Of a DNA stretch of 64,000 bases, positions 10,801 through 21,689 are shown piece after piece (position 1 is the stretch's first letter; each line of letters opens with the position of its first letter). Position numbers and translations under genes: made by a program. The stretch is from Panopea generosa. Taxonomy: Eukaryota > Mollusca > Bivalvia > Adapedonta > Hiatellidae. Where the stretch lies: assembly GCA_029582155.1 (NCBI GenBank), contig CM055907.1:10068299-10132298 (forward strand), read 5' to 3'. The notes under the pieces are model-generated. The model was not told the origin of the DNA. It made no database searches and was given only the letters and a program-made list of their open reading frames with translations.

Positions 10801-12950
10801 TTATACCTAGTTACCAGGTGCACCCAAACTCGCTCTCCCTCCGTCATTACATCATAAATAATAAAGTACTATATATACATAGAGAAGAGGTGACAACAGG
10901 GGTCACCACGAAGGAAAGGTCAATAGGTAACAAAACCAACACTGGGAATCTTAAACCTGGTTAACAGGTGCACCCAACCTCGATCTCCCCACGTCATTAC
11001 ATCATCAATAATAAAGTACTATATATACATAGATAAAACCTGACAACAGGGGTCACCACCTTTGAAAGTTCAATAGGTAACAAAACCGCCACTGTGGAGC
11101 TTAAACCCGGTTAATAGGTGCACCCAACCTTGCTCTCCCTCCATCATCACATCATTAATGATAAAGTATAATATATACATACAGAAAAGGTGACAACAGG
11201 GTCACTACCTTGGAAAGTTCAAAAGGTAACAAAACCGCCACTGGGAAGCTTAAACCTGGTTAACAAGTGCATCCAATCTCGCTCTCCCCCGTCATCATTC
11301 ATAAATAATAAAGTACTATATATACATAGAGAAGCGATGACAACAAGTGTCACCACCTTGGAAAGGTCAATAGGTAGCAAAACCGCCACTGTGGATCTTA
11401 TACCTAGTTAACAGGTGCACCCAACCTCGCTCTCCCTCCGTCATTACATCATAAATAATAAAGTACTATATATACATAGAAAAGAGATGACAACAGGGGT
11501 CACAACCTTGGAAAGTTCAATAGGTAACAAAACCGCCATTAGGAAGCTTAAACCTGGTAAGCAGGTGCACCCATCCTCGCTCTCCCCCGTCATCACATCA
11601 TCAATAATAAAGCACGCTATATATATATAGAAAATTTGTGATAACAACTTTCACCACCTTGGAAAGGTCAATAGGTAACTAAATCGATACTGGGAAGCTT
11701 AAACCTGGTTAACAGGTGCACCCAACCTCGCTTTCCCACCGTCATTACATCATCAATAATAAAGTACTATTTGTACATAGAGAAGAGGTGACAAAAGGGG
11801 TCACCGCCTTGGAAAGGTCAATAGGTAACAAAACCGCCACTGGGGAGGTTATTCCTAGATAACAGGTGTACCCAACCTCGCTCTTCCCTCGTCATTATAT
11901 CATAATTAATAAAGTACTATATATACATAGGGAAGAGATGACAACAGGAGTCACCACCTTGGAAAGGTCAATAGGCAACAAAACCGCCGCTGGAGAGTTT
12001 AAACCTAGTTAACAGGTGCACCCAAACTCGCTGCCCCCCCTGTCATTACATCATCAATAATAAAGAACTTTATATACATAGAGAAGAGATGACAACAAGG
12101 GTCACCACCTTGGAAAGGTCAATAGGTAGCTAAACCGCCACTGGGGAGCTTAAATCTAGTTACCAGGTGCACCCAACCTCGCTTTTCCCACCACCCGTCA
12201 TTACATCATCAATAATAAAGAACTATATATACATAGAGTAGTGGTGACAACAGGGGTCACCACCTTGGAAAGGTCAATAGGCAACAAAACCGCCACTGGG
12301 AAGCTTAAACCTAGTTACCAGGTGCACCCAACCTCGCTTTTCCTCCGTCATTACATCATCAATGATAAAGTACTTTATATATATACAGAAGAGACGACAA
12401 TAGGGGTCACCACATTGGAAAGGTCAATAGGTAACACAACCGGTACTTGGAAGCTTAAACCTAGTTACCAGGTGCACCCAACCTCGCTCTTCCTCAATCA
12501 TTACATCATAAATAATAAAGTACTATATATACGTAGAGAAGAGATGACAACAGGGGTCACGAGCTTGGAATGGTCAATTGGTATCAAAACCGCCACTGTG
12601 GAGCTTAAACCTAGTTACCAGGTGCACCCAACCTCGTTCTACCCCCGTCATTACATCATAAATAATAAACTACTATATATACATAGAAAAAGAGGTGACA
12701 ACAGGATCACCACCGTTGGAAAGGTCAATGATAACAAAACCGACACTGTGGAGCTTAAACCTAGTTACAAGGTACACCCAACCTCGCTCCCCCCCACCCC
12801 CAATAAAGAACTGTATATACATAGAGAAGAGGTGACGGCAGGGGTCACAACCTTTGGAAATGTCACTAGGTAAGAAAAACCGCCGCTGTGGAGCTTAATC
12901 CTTGTTACCAAGTGCACCCAACCTCGCTCTACTCCCGTCATCACATTATT
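7897..12950 (+). repeat. 150-bp satellite array, about 33 copies
   Basis: The unit contains GACAACAGGGGTCACCACC, TTGGAAAGGTCAATAGGTAA, GGTTAACAGGTGCACCCAAC and AATAATAAAGTACTATATAT. Spacing between successive GACAACAGG anchors is 146-150 bp (8048, 8198, 8348, 8494). Variants recur at about 1,048 bp: the CCTTGTTAACAGGTG / CTCGCACTCC type is at 9001 and 10049, and the AAAACCTGACAACAGG type is at 8787, 9837, 10587 and 11035. This implies a seven-unit higher-order repeat in part of the array. Because 150 is a multiple of three, some stretches stay open as a 50-residue periodic peptide (up to 210 codons at 12241-12873). Most units hold an in-frame TAA within GGTTAACAGG. Units decay at both edges. 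Confidence 0.95.
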
Positions 12951-14400
12951 AAAAAAAATATATACTCTTACAAATGCGGCAGCTAGAACATTTGTACAGT
13001 GTTAAACACAATTATTCTCATGTTAACATAAAAATTTATATAAAAGTACATTTTTCTGTTTCGGTCGGAATAATCAAGCACTCACACACCAGTAAATAAT
13101 TTGTTTCATTCATATTTTAATATCCGTAACCATGGCAGCATCATATTTCTTTAATGCAGAAAACTACACATTTAAACATCGTTACCAATCGTGCCAAAGA
13201 TGTACGGAATACTGTAAACATTCCCGTATGAACATGTATAGTAATAAAATGTATATTGAAATTATTTACATATGTCAAACATGGCAAACGGTAATGTAAG
13301 CATTAACTGTTTCTATAAATATCCTAATTGTTTATATTTGTGACAAAAGCTTCCATATTCCCTTCGATTTGTGTAGTTGATAAGGGGGGTAACACATCTT
13401 CAAAATTAAACGAGTTATCTTTCTAAGTGGTATGTGGAGCACGCGTACCGAGTTGTTCCGATTGTACTTCCTTCAAAATGGAGCTTTATGCTTGTTTTAC
13501 TATAATCTCAAAAGCAAAAACCATAGTGTGTTACTGATAATTGCTAAATTAGTAGAAAGGGGGAATAGAGGTTGTTATACCGCGAGGACAGAAAGGTAAG
13601 TGTAAATATTCTGGAATTTTATTCACGACATTCACTCATGATATATTAAATCGTGTGTAGATATTTGTGTACACCTGGATATTACCTTTTATCAATGGTT
13701 GGATTAGGCGGATTAATTAAGCTTTCAACCAATATGTATATATTTACTTGAACAAATCCTTTTAATTTAAACTATCTTTCAATTATAAACATATTTTTTT
13801 TTTAATTTTAAAGGTAAATTCCTAGATATTACCACATATATCAGGAATGCGGAAGTAAATTTAACAACTATACCAGGGTAGTTAACAACTGACTAACTTT
13901 TATAGTGCATATTTTTGTTGGCTTTACACGAAGGTTTGTATTTCATGAATGGATATCATAAAGTTGTAATACAAATATGGATCAAGAAATAGTATTTCCG
14001 GATGTAATCAATAAGTGAATGTGAGTAAGTGAATGTAAATAATAAATTAATGAATTTCATTTAACATAACATGACTTGACATGACATGACATGACATAAC
14101 ATAAAATGACATGACATGGTGTACTTTTTAGACATATTGCGTGTGTTTCTCACCAATTTAAAATGCTTAAAATGGTCATATTTCTTTGTACATGTGAGAA
14201 CATTGGAACATTGGAACCTTTTTGTGAGTTCTGCCAAGATTGGGTGACATTGGTTGCAGTTGGATGGAGATAAAACAGTTTAAAGATGCGTAGTGATACA
14301 CTGCAACAAATGGGGAGAATTATCAAAAGTGAAGGGGTGTCAACAAACCATCAAAATTTTGAAAAAGCAATCTGGTCAGCCCCATGTTTTTTTCCTGCAT
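12951..14400. other. Spacer, no gene seen
   Basis: This is AT-rich DNA. A short ACATGACATGAC-type tandem run lies at about 14065-14118. No gene or domain is visible. Confidence 0.4.
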
Positions 14401-15970
14401 ATTTGAACTAACAGAGGACATTCTATTGAAACAAGACAGTAATTCTAATAAGCTAATTAGCTGTTCCGCTGACGAAAATCGTATATACTCGGTAATCTCC
14501 GTTATCCTTCAGTATTAGAACGGTCATTTGATATGTACAAATATATAAATGCATATATGGATAATCTTTCTTTTAAATTTTGCTAGAACAATTTTTTTTT
14601 GATATGAGAAGCCGTTTATGGAGTACCATAGGGAAAAATGTGTTACTATGAAAATTTACAAAGAAAAACTAAAAACTAAATTGTAACTTTTCATGGGATT
14701 CGAACCCCATTTATTCAGGTCATAATCAACAGATATAATCTCATGCGCTATGTAGGAATAAACAAAAGATTGGGCGTTTAATCTTAACCACTTGCTCGGT
14801 AAATAGTTAAGTTTAAACTTACTTATAATTGATGATACTCGGATATTTCCGAATGTTTTTCGATATGAATAAAATTATATACTAAACAATAAAGTTATTC
14901 CAAGGATCAGGTCTAAATCAAATTTCAGGGATAATAGCGCCTTTAAATACATGTTTTTGACGGTAAACTATCGTTATGATATTTTGCACCAAGATATGAT
15001 ATAAATAGCAACAATTTATACTAGATGTAACAATTGTACTTGATATTTGTTGGATTAAATGGGTAGAAAACAATGGTTATACCGCTTTAAGGCACTTTAA
15101 AATTTTATTTAAGCATTATTTGTCTTCAATATGTCTAACAAACATGCATGCTGAAACTAAGTTCCATTGTGCCTGACGAATCAAATAGACAGACGCGTAG
15201 TGCACCTATTCACCGTTTGTAATTGTAAAATAAAAATTAAAAATATACATATGTTCTATAAAATACAACAAATACATCATGTGAAATATCGTTATCCGAC
15301 ACATTATTAAGGCTTTAATTTATATAATAATCAGAAATTGTTTTGAAATGATAAAAAATAAACTCTCGATTTATTGGAGTTTCTCCCTCTTGGTTTCGCC
15401 AAAAATCGATTTGTCAACTAGTTGTTTAATATCTGACATATACTTCATCTCAAGTTGTATTGTAAAATATTCTTTCTATTTCATATTCAGTTAAATTGCC
15501 ATCCATACAGCTTTGTATTTTAATATTTATAAGATATATCTGCATTCGATCGACCTGCACATTCGATTTGAATTGAAAATCAACGTTATATTTCTTTAAA
15601 TATGCTTTGCATATGTGTAAATAAAAACGTATTATTTTGCGTCTTATATTATTTGATTTAAACTATTACACGAAATAATCTCAAATATTTTGTGAATAGC
15701 ACCGAGTCCATTTCCTAGTTAGTACCGGTCATGAGTACAACGGGTTTTTAGGCAATCTAATCAAACCCTTGACCTCTGACGTAAGCTGCCAACAATATAT
15801 CAATTATAAACAACACCCGTTTCATTCTGAACGTCTACGTAGAAGATCACGTGTGATATTTTCAGTGTAATTATATACTATTTGTAAATAAAATATGTTT
15901 CACTAAGAGTGCATTTTTATTTCAATCGTCGTAATACTATATCAGATAATCGATATGTAATATAATGTTT

Positions 15971-16115
15971 GTCACGTGATTGACACGTGATTGTTACCGT
16001 CTGCGCGATATGACCGATAACATTTTTTTTTGTATATTCAAGTTGTGTTTAGGTTAGGAGTCATTTAGTATCCTTTTTATAATAATAAGGAATCGCCAAC
16101 TACAGCAGTGACGAG
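15971..16115 (+). promoter_or_regulatory. CACGTG box and degraded donor-like site of cassette A
   Basis: CACGTG occurs twice in close succession here (GTCACGTGATTGACACGTG), followed by TTGTTACCGTCTGCGCGAT. About 130 bp downstream, the phrase TACAGCAGTGACGAG ends in GTTCAG, so the splice-donor-like hexamer seen in copies B and C is lost. A regulatory role is inference from conservation between copies only. Confidence 0.3.
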
Positions 16116-16225
16116 TTCAGTGTCACATAAAATTAATTTTTAACGGACGTTACTCGATAATATACATACATTTATAGTTTATAATTAATGCCATATTTGG
16201 TAATAGCGACCGATACTAGTAAACA

Positions 16226-16438
16226 CATTGTTTGAGTGGGTTTAACGCAATGTCAACTTTTATTGGTTGAGGAAAACCTCAGACTGAATCAGAGTAGAAC
16301 CATTGTCCTTCAACAAGTTACTGGCACACTTTCTCCCATAAATTTTCTGGAGCAAACAGGACTTGAACCTACAACCTTAGCAATGAGAGGTTAGTGATCT
16401 TGAGACGGCGCCTTAGACCAATCGACCATAAAAGACCG
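16226..16438 (-). mobile_element. SINE-D: tRNA-Leu-like SINE inserted in cassette A
   Basis: On the minus strand the head reads TGGTCGATTGGTCTAAGGCG (A box) and GTAGGTTCAAGTCC (B box), separated by a long variable-arm-like stretch as in Leu/Ser tRNAs. The insertion is flanked by ACTAGTAAACA (16215-16225) and ACTACTAAACA (16439-16449), an 11-bp target duplication with one mismatch. Copies B and D carry the uninterrupted ACTAGTAAACAAGATA. A diverged relative lies at 50793-50925. Confidence 0.8.
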
Positions 16439-16566
16439 ACTACTAAACAAGATATCGTGTTGCCAAATCAGAAATAATAAAACAGCATAATATTCTAACA
16501 ACAATTGGGCGCATGTGTATATTATGTTTCAATATAATACATAGGTGATGTTTTATTGTCATGGGA

Positions 16567-17190
16567 GACCGCAGCGGTGGTCTAGGGGTAGATAGTCCGC
16601 CTCGTATATCTTAGGTATCATATGAAGGTCGTGTTCGATCCACTAAAGTGGACTTGAAATAAATGGTACTAGAAGCTCCCTTGCATGGCGCTTAATATTA
16701 AGAGGATAGTATTAGATCTGGTCGGCCCGGTATTAGTATAATGTGAACGGATGGTGTATCATACCATGTGTCTGCGTTATGATACCCCAGTGTGGTGCTT
16801 AGCATTTAGAGGATAGTAGTAGATCTGGTCAGCCCGGTATTAGTATAATGTGAACGGATAGTGTATCATACCATGTGTCTACGGTATGATACCCCAGTGT
16901 GGTGCTTAGCATTTAGAGGATAGTTGTAGATCTGGTCGGCCCGGTATTAGTATAATGTGAACGGATAGTGTATCATACCATGTGTCGGCGGCATGATACC
17001 CCAGTGTGGTGCTTAGCATTTAGAGGATAGTTGTAGATCTGGTCGGCCCGGTATTAGTATAATGTGAACGGATAGTGTATCATACCATGTGTCGGCGGCA
17101 TGATACCCCAGTGTGGTGCTTAGAATACGGTTTCAAGTTGACACCATCACGATAACTGAAGAAAGCGATGCTTAACACCATCGAACATGT
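16567..17190 (+). mobile_element. SINE-B copy with internally amplified tail
   Basis: The head has GCAGCGGTGGTCTAGGGGTA (A box) and a B-box-like GTGTTCGATCC. The body contains AGATCTGGTCGGCCCGGTAT and CATACCATGTGTC. The body segment from GGTGCTTAGCATTTAGAGG to GATACCCCAGTGT is repeated about four times with a period of ~107 bp (anchors near 16794, 16901, 17009 and 17115), whereas other SINE-B copies hold it once. The copy sits at the same place in cassettes A, B and D, so insertion preceded their duplication. Confidence 0.8.
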
Positions 17191-17211
17191 ATTGTCCTTG
17201 ATGTTTATATC

Positions 17212-18409
17212 CAGGGCTAGAATTTAACTTTTTTGTGCACTGGCAATTTTGGCCAGTGCCTAAAATTTCAACTGGCCAAATTTGAAACCAGCTAGCCAAA
17301 CCAATTTTCGCAGAAACTTGTAGTCCTAAATGTCTAAATAAACCCAAAATTAATTGTTTCAAAGCCTGCGTTTTATTTAATATGCATTATTAGCTTTTTT
17401 TTATTTATAGACAATGGTATCAAGGTTATTATATATGTTAAGGTACAATTCAAAGCAGTACTTTACAAAACAAAATATTTAAAAATATAAAATTGTCTTT
17501 GTTATTTATTATACTACCATAAATAAATGCATACAATGATATATCATAAATTAACACTTTAACTAAACCAAAATATAAATCATAACAAGTGTACAGAGAC
17601 TAAGATTGAGACATACACACATTTCTATTTATAGAATTAATAAAGCCAATGGCCTTTCGTTTTAAAATAAGATCTAGATCTAGCCAAGGACGATTGTTTA
17701 ACATGTGTAAATGTTATGATATCATAGTAATATAGTTTAATTATTATGGATGATCTGTCGATCGCGGTGGTTTCTACAATTGACACACCATTTTGTCATT
17801 GTCAAGTTTATAGCCCTGTGTGATATTGAGCTATCGCTCCCATTTCATTACAGTATTAACGGAAGGATTATTTGTCTTTTTTTCTTGTTGGGACTCACTT
17901 TCATTCGTCGGTACAATGGAGAAAAAGATGTTATTTTATCAGCCACTTTAACAGCTGACAAAATATGTAAACAATAAATTTGACGGGTTTCAACTTTACT
18001 TTTATTTTATAGAGTGAGTGCGCGATCAATCAAACTAGACGCAGTCTACTCATTATATGTTGTTGACGGGTTTTAACTTTAATCCCTTTTTGCAGAATGA
18101 ACTTGAGATCAAAAACAATTGAACGCAGTCTACACATATTAAATATTTAATACATGTCTTTGACAATCGTGCTGCTAGGGGGTAATTTGGCGCGAGAAGC
18201 AAAAGAAATTTGGTTAAATTGACAAGAACTCGTTATTTTTACCAGGATAATACTTGTTTATTTTCAAAAATCAATAAAATGAATACAATAAGTAATTTTC
18301 TCAACTTGAAATCCACTCGCAAAAAAATGCCAGCTTAAGTAATTTCAACTCGCATTTTCAAAATACAGCTCGCATTTTGCGAGTGGCGAGTGCTTAAATT
18401 CGAGCCCTG
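17212..18409. mobile_element. Non-autonomous hAT-like DNA transposon, 1,198 bp
   Basis: The left end reads CAGGGCTAGAATTTAAC and the right end, reverse complemented, CAGGGCTCGAATTTAAGC. These are terminal inverted repeats of about 16 bp with one mismatch. ATATC flanks both sides (17207-17211 and 18410-18414). A 5-bp duplication is shorter than the 8 bp usual for hAT, though 5-bp hAT groups are known. Subterminal repeats are visible: CTGGCCA/GGCCAGTG on the left and CTCGCATTTT twice on the right. No transposase frame is present. Cassette B lacks the element at the matching point. Confidence 0.75.
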
Positions 18410-18559
18410 ATATCAGTAACACTGATACTTGTATAATATCAGTATGATATCGTGTTGCAAAAGGAGGAAGTACATTTCATGTTTACGTCGAATTGGGTAA
18501 ACTGTGAGAATGGGATAGTTTTTTGTTTTGTAATTTACCTTCCCCAATATTACACATAA

Positions 18560-18760
18560 TCGTGGGCGCGAGGTCCAGTGGTAGATCATCGAATACATGA
18601 TCGGAGGTTCGATCCTCCGCCACGGCTATGTGTGATGCACTTGAGCAAGACATTTTCCCGCATATGCTTCGTACTGGTTCTACCCAGGAAGACACCGAGC
18701 GTGATTTGTCTAAGGTGTAAGAACTGGTTTAACAACCGAGGTAAAATAAATAAGTTTAAA
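18560..18760 (+). mobile_element. SINE-C: tRNA-derived SINE
   Basis: The head reads GGCGCGAGGTCCAGTGGTAG (A box) and GGAGGTTCGATCCTCCGCC (B box with T-stem pairing). The tail carries TACTGGTTCTACCCAGGAAG and ATTTGTCTAAGGTGTAAGAA, and ends in AAAATAAATAAG. The tail recurs at 44541-44670. It lies between cassettes A and B. Confidence 0.75.
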
Positions 18761-20437
18761 ACAAAACATAAACACTTTAATAGCTGGTAATTGTTAAAAC
18801 ACTGATAAGTTTATACTGCTAAAATCTTTCGAAAATTCATCAATTGTTTTAAAATGATAAAAAATAAACTCTCGGTTTGTTTGAGTTGTTCACTATTATG
18901 TTTGCCCAAACTCGATTTGTCAACTGGCAACCCATTTAGTTACATAGTTGTTTAATATCTGACGTATATCTCACCTCAAGTTTTATTGTATAACGAGCAA
19001 GCAAGCGAACGAGCGACTGAATGATTGAAGTACTGAACCAACAAACAAAAATCAAGACACGAACGATTTTATAAAGAAAGAAACAACTTGTTTATGAATG
19101 ACAAACATTTCGTGAATTCTCATGGACTTCGATGCAATTATAACAGCCGATACTTATGATAAACGTGAATAAATCTTGTTTTAATGCTAAATTTACTGAT
19201 CAGTCATTCTAATAAACTAATTAGATGCTTGGCTGCCGGAAATTATCGTAAAATTTCCGATTCTATAGTATATATTCGACCATTTCCGTCGTCCTTCTGT
19301 ATTAGAATTATCGCTAGATATGTGCAAAGATATCAATGCATATATGAACTTTTTCTTTTCGCATTGTGTTGATATTAAAGTTTCTTTCTGTTAGACGCCG
19401 AGTTAAAGAGCCAAATTAGTATTGCTAGGGAAATAATAAAAAAAAAACTATTCTTGTTACAGGATTCGAACTTGTATAGACCGAGTGACAATTCACAGAT
19501 ATAACCACTATGATATGAAGGAATATATCAAGATCGGCGATATAAAGCGAATTTAATCGATAATAATACCGGATATTACTTTTAAATAACTTCCGTTATT
19601 CCACGGGACAGGTCTTATTCAAATATCGGCGGCAATACCGTGTTTAAATACATGTTGTTGTTTTTACAATAAATAACAGTATTTTGTATTAGGTATTTTC
19701 CAGACAGTCAAAATTTATACTAAATATTCCAATTATACCCGTTTTTTTATTGATTTGAGCGGACACAAATACCAATTATGTAGTTTTAAATGATTATATA
19801 TGTTATTTAATTAAATTCAAAATTAAAAAAAGCTGTATACCTGTATACTGTTTACTGTATACTGTCTCATACTAGATATCTCTGAGATATGTGTGCCGAC
19901 TTCATTTGATTTGAAAATCATCGTTATCGGTCTTTAAATCGTTATGGTACCTTCTTTTCCCATCAGAGCAATAAGGTACCAAGTGTATATGAAATAAAAA
20001 TGCGCTTGGTACATTTTAGCTCCAGTTGGGTGAAATATAATTTGCACGTTTGTAAATATAAACGTAGTTATTCGTGTTGCATGTAAATTGATTTAAGAAC
20101 TACTATAAAGTAATCTCAAAGATTTTGTAAATAACATGCGAGATCAGTCCTTTGTCAAAACCAGTCCTGTTTTTTTAAATGCAATCTGATTGATGTCAAA
20201 TCGAACCCGTTACCTCTGGCGTAAGCTGCCAACAACACATCCATTTAACAAAAACCGCCCTATTCATTCTGAACGCCTACATATTATATCATTAACAAAG
20301 GATATTGTCAATGTAATTATAAACTATTTTGTGAAATATTATGTTTAGCTAAGAACAAAAACTCACGATCTTTCAACTCTCGTTCTTCTATACATAATCA
20401 AATCGTCAAGGATCCGTATATACATTATATCACAGGT

Positions 20438-20567
20438 TTGTAACGTGATTGTTTTGTCTTCGCAATATGAGCGATAACGTACAATGTTTGTATTTTCAAG
20501 TTGTGTTTGGTTGGGAGTCAATTTTAAATAATAAGGAATCACCAACTATTGCGCCGACGAGGTGAGT
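20438..20567 (+). promoter_or_regulatory. Cassette B conserved box and splice-donor-like site
   Basis: The CACGTG box is changed to AACGTG here, followed by ATTG and a CGCAATATGAGCGATAACG block. Downstream, GCCGACGAG is followed by GTGAGTGC (GT at 20562), a strong 5' splice-site match. Whether any transcript uses it is unknown. Confidence 0.3.
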
Positions 20568-20778
20568 GCTAATCTTTTACGGATGTTATTCGATAATGTA
20601 CATAAATTTATAGTTAATTATCAATGACATAGCTGGTAATATTGCCCAATACTAGTAAACAAGATATCATCTAGTCAAAGCATACATAATGAAACAACAT
20701 AATGTTGTTACAACGATGGGACCCATGTGTATATCATATATCAATATAATACATATGTGTTATTTTAATGTCATGGAA

Positions 20779-21087
20779 GACCGCAGCGGTGATCTAGTGG
20801 TTGAGCGTGTGCTTCGTATGCAGGAGGCGTGGGTTCGATCCCCGGTCGGGTCATACCAAAGACTTGAAAATTTGTACTAGAAGCTTCCTCGCTTTGCGCT
20901 CAGCGATTGGAGGATAGTTTTAGATCTGGTCGGCCCGGTATCAGTATAATGTGACTGGGTGGGGTATCCTAAAATGTGTCTGCGGCACGATACCCCAGTT
21001 TGGCACAGTTTAGAATACTGTCTCAAGTAGACACCGTCGCAATATAACCGATTAATTGTTGAAAGCGATGCTGAACACCATAGAATA
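20779..21087 (+). mobile_element. SINE-B copy in cassette B
   Basis: The tRNA-like head GCAGCGGTGATCTAGTGGTT has a clean B box, GGGTTCGATCCCC. The body has AAGCTTCCTCGCTT, AGATCTGGTCGGCCCGGTAT and ATAATGTGACTGGGTGGGGT. The tail ends near GAACACCATAG. It is the most complete of the SINE-B copies here, with only one body unit. Confidence 0.85.
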
Positions 21088-21219
21088 TGTATTGTCCTTG
21101 ATGTTTATGTTCAAACATACTGATATTTGCATATGATGATATCGTGTTGCAAAAGGAGGAAGAACATTTCGTGTTACATCGAATGAAGTGAAATGCGATA
21201 ATGGGATATTGTTTATTTT

Positions 21220-21224
<5 letters not shown>

Positions 21225-21254
<30 letters not shown>
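21225..21254. repeat. (GA)n microsatellite
   Basis: A run of about 15 GA dinucleotides lies at the right end of cassette B. Confidence 0.95.
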
Positions 21255-21256
<2 letters not shown>

Positions 21257-21603
21257 CTTGTAATTCCGTAGATGTGAGGACATTTATCCGGTAAAAACCA
21301 ACATTGTGGGGACATGGCATTTATGTGGGGACATTTGCATGTCCCCACTTTTACGGTCGCTTATTTTAATGTAGCGTGCGCATAACACATTTATTTTGTG
21401 TTTCCGCAAATGTCCCCATAGTGTTGTGAGAGACACATTTACTCTCTCTTTTGGTGTCTGTTTTCGACAAAACAGGCATTGCTGCACCCGCTCTGCGAAT
21501 GTTTCAATCCGAAGAGTGCTCGGCCTTTTCCGTAACTAGACTTGACACTGCGCATGTCCGTATTTACCATTTTCTACGAAAAAGACAGAAAATTCCGATT
21601 GCA

Positions 21604-21676
21604 ATGTCATCTCGGTCAGCCAAGCGCTTTGAAAGCTATTTTTGGAAGGAGAACAACAGGGAAAATGCATTCAGGT
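21604..21676 (+). CDS. Possible short first exon (very tentative)
   Basis: An ATG at 21604 opens 24 codons starting MSSRSAKRFESYFWKENN and ending in TTCAG|GTAAAT, a good 5' splice-site match. The sequence is less AT-rich than its surroundings and follows a stretch with TGTCCCCA/TGGGGACA inverted pairs (21290-21420). I recognise no family. It could be the start of a gene whose later exons include 24718-24926 and 25419-25610, but splice phases do not clearly fit. It may also be chance. Confidence 0.15.
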
Positions 21677-21689
21677 AAATTTTCAACGA

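Larger units (their letters stand above)
14400..18535 (+). repeat. Cassette copy A (multi-kb duplicated unit)
   Basis: This shares an ordered set of landmarks with copies at 18830-21230 (B), 40850-42390 (C), 48031-49895 (D) and 46919-48030 (E, partial). The order is: AGTATTAGAACGGTC (14510), a GGATTCGAACCCC tRNA-like box (14699, minus sense), TTTAAATACATGTTTTTG (14941), CTCAAATATTTTGTG (15680), TGACCTCTGACGTAAGC (15770), GTCACGTGATTG (15971), AACTACAGCAGTGACGAG (16098), SINE-B (16567), and GTTGCAAAAGGAGGAAGTAC (18453). A SINE-D (16226-16438) and a hAT-like element (17212-18409) are inserted only in this copy. No open reading frame of note is present. Start coordinates are approximate. Confidence 0.8.
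18830..21230 (+). repeat. Cassette copy B
   Basis: This has the same ordered landmarks as copy A: TGTATTAGAATTATCGC (19300), GGATTCGAACTTG (19463, minus-sense tRNA-like box), TTTAAATACATGTTGTTG (19645), AATCTCAAAGATTTTG (20114), TACCTCTGGCGTAAGC (20210), GTAACGTGATTG (20438), AACTATTGCGCCGACGAGGT (20544), SINE-B (20779), and GTTGCAAAAGGAGGAAGAAC (21144). It lacks the SINE-D and hAT-like insertions of copy A. Together A and B form a tandem pair. No coding capacity is seen. Confidence 0.8.
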
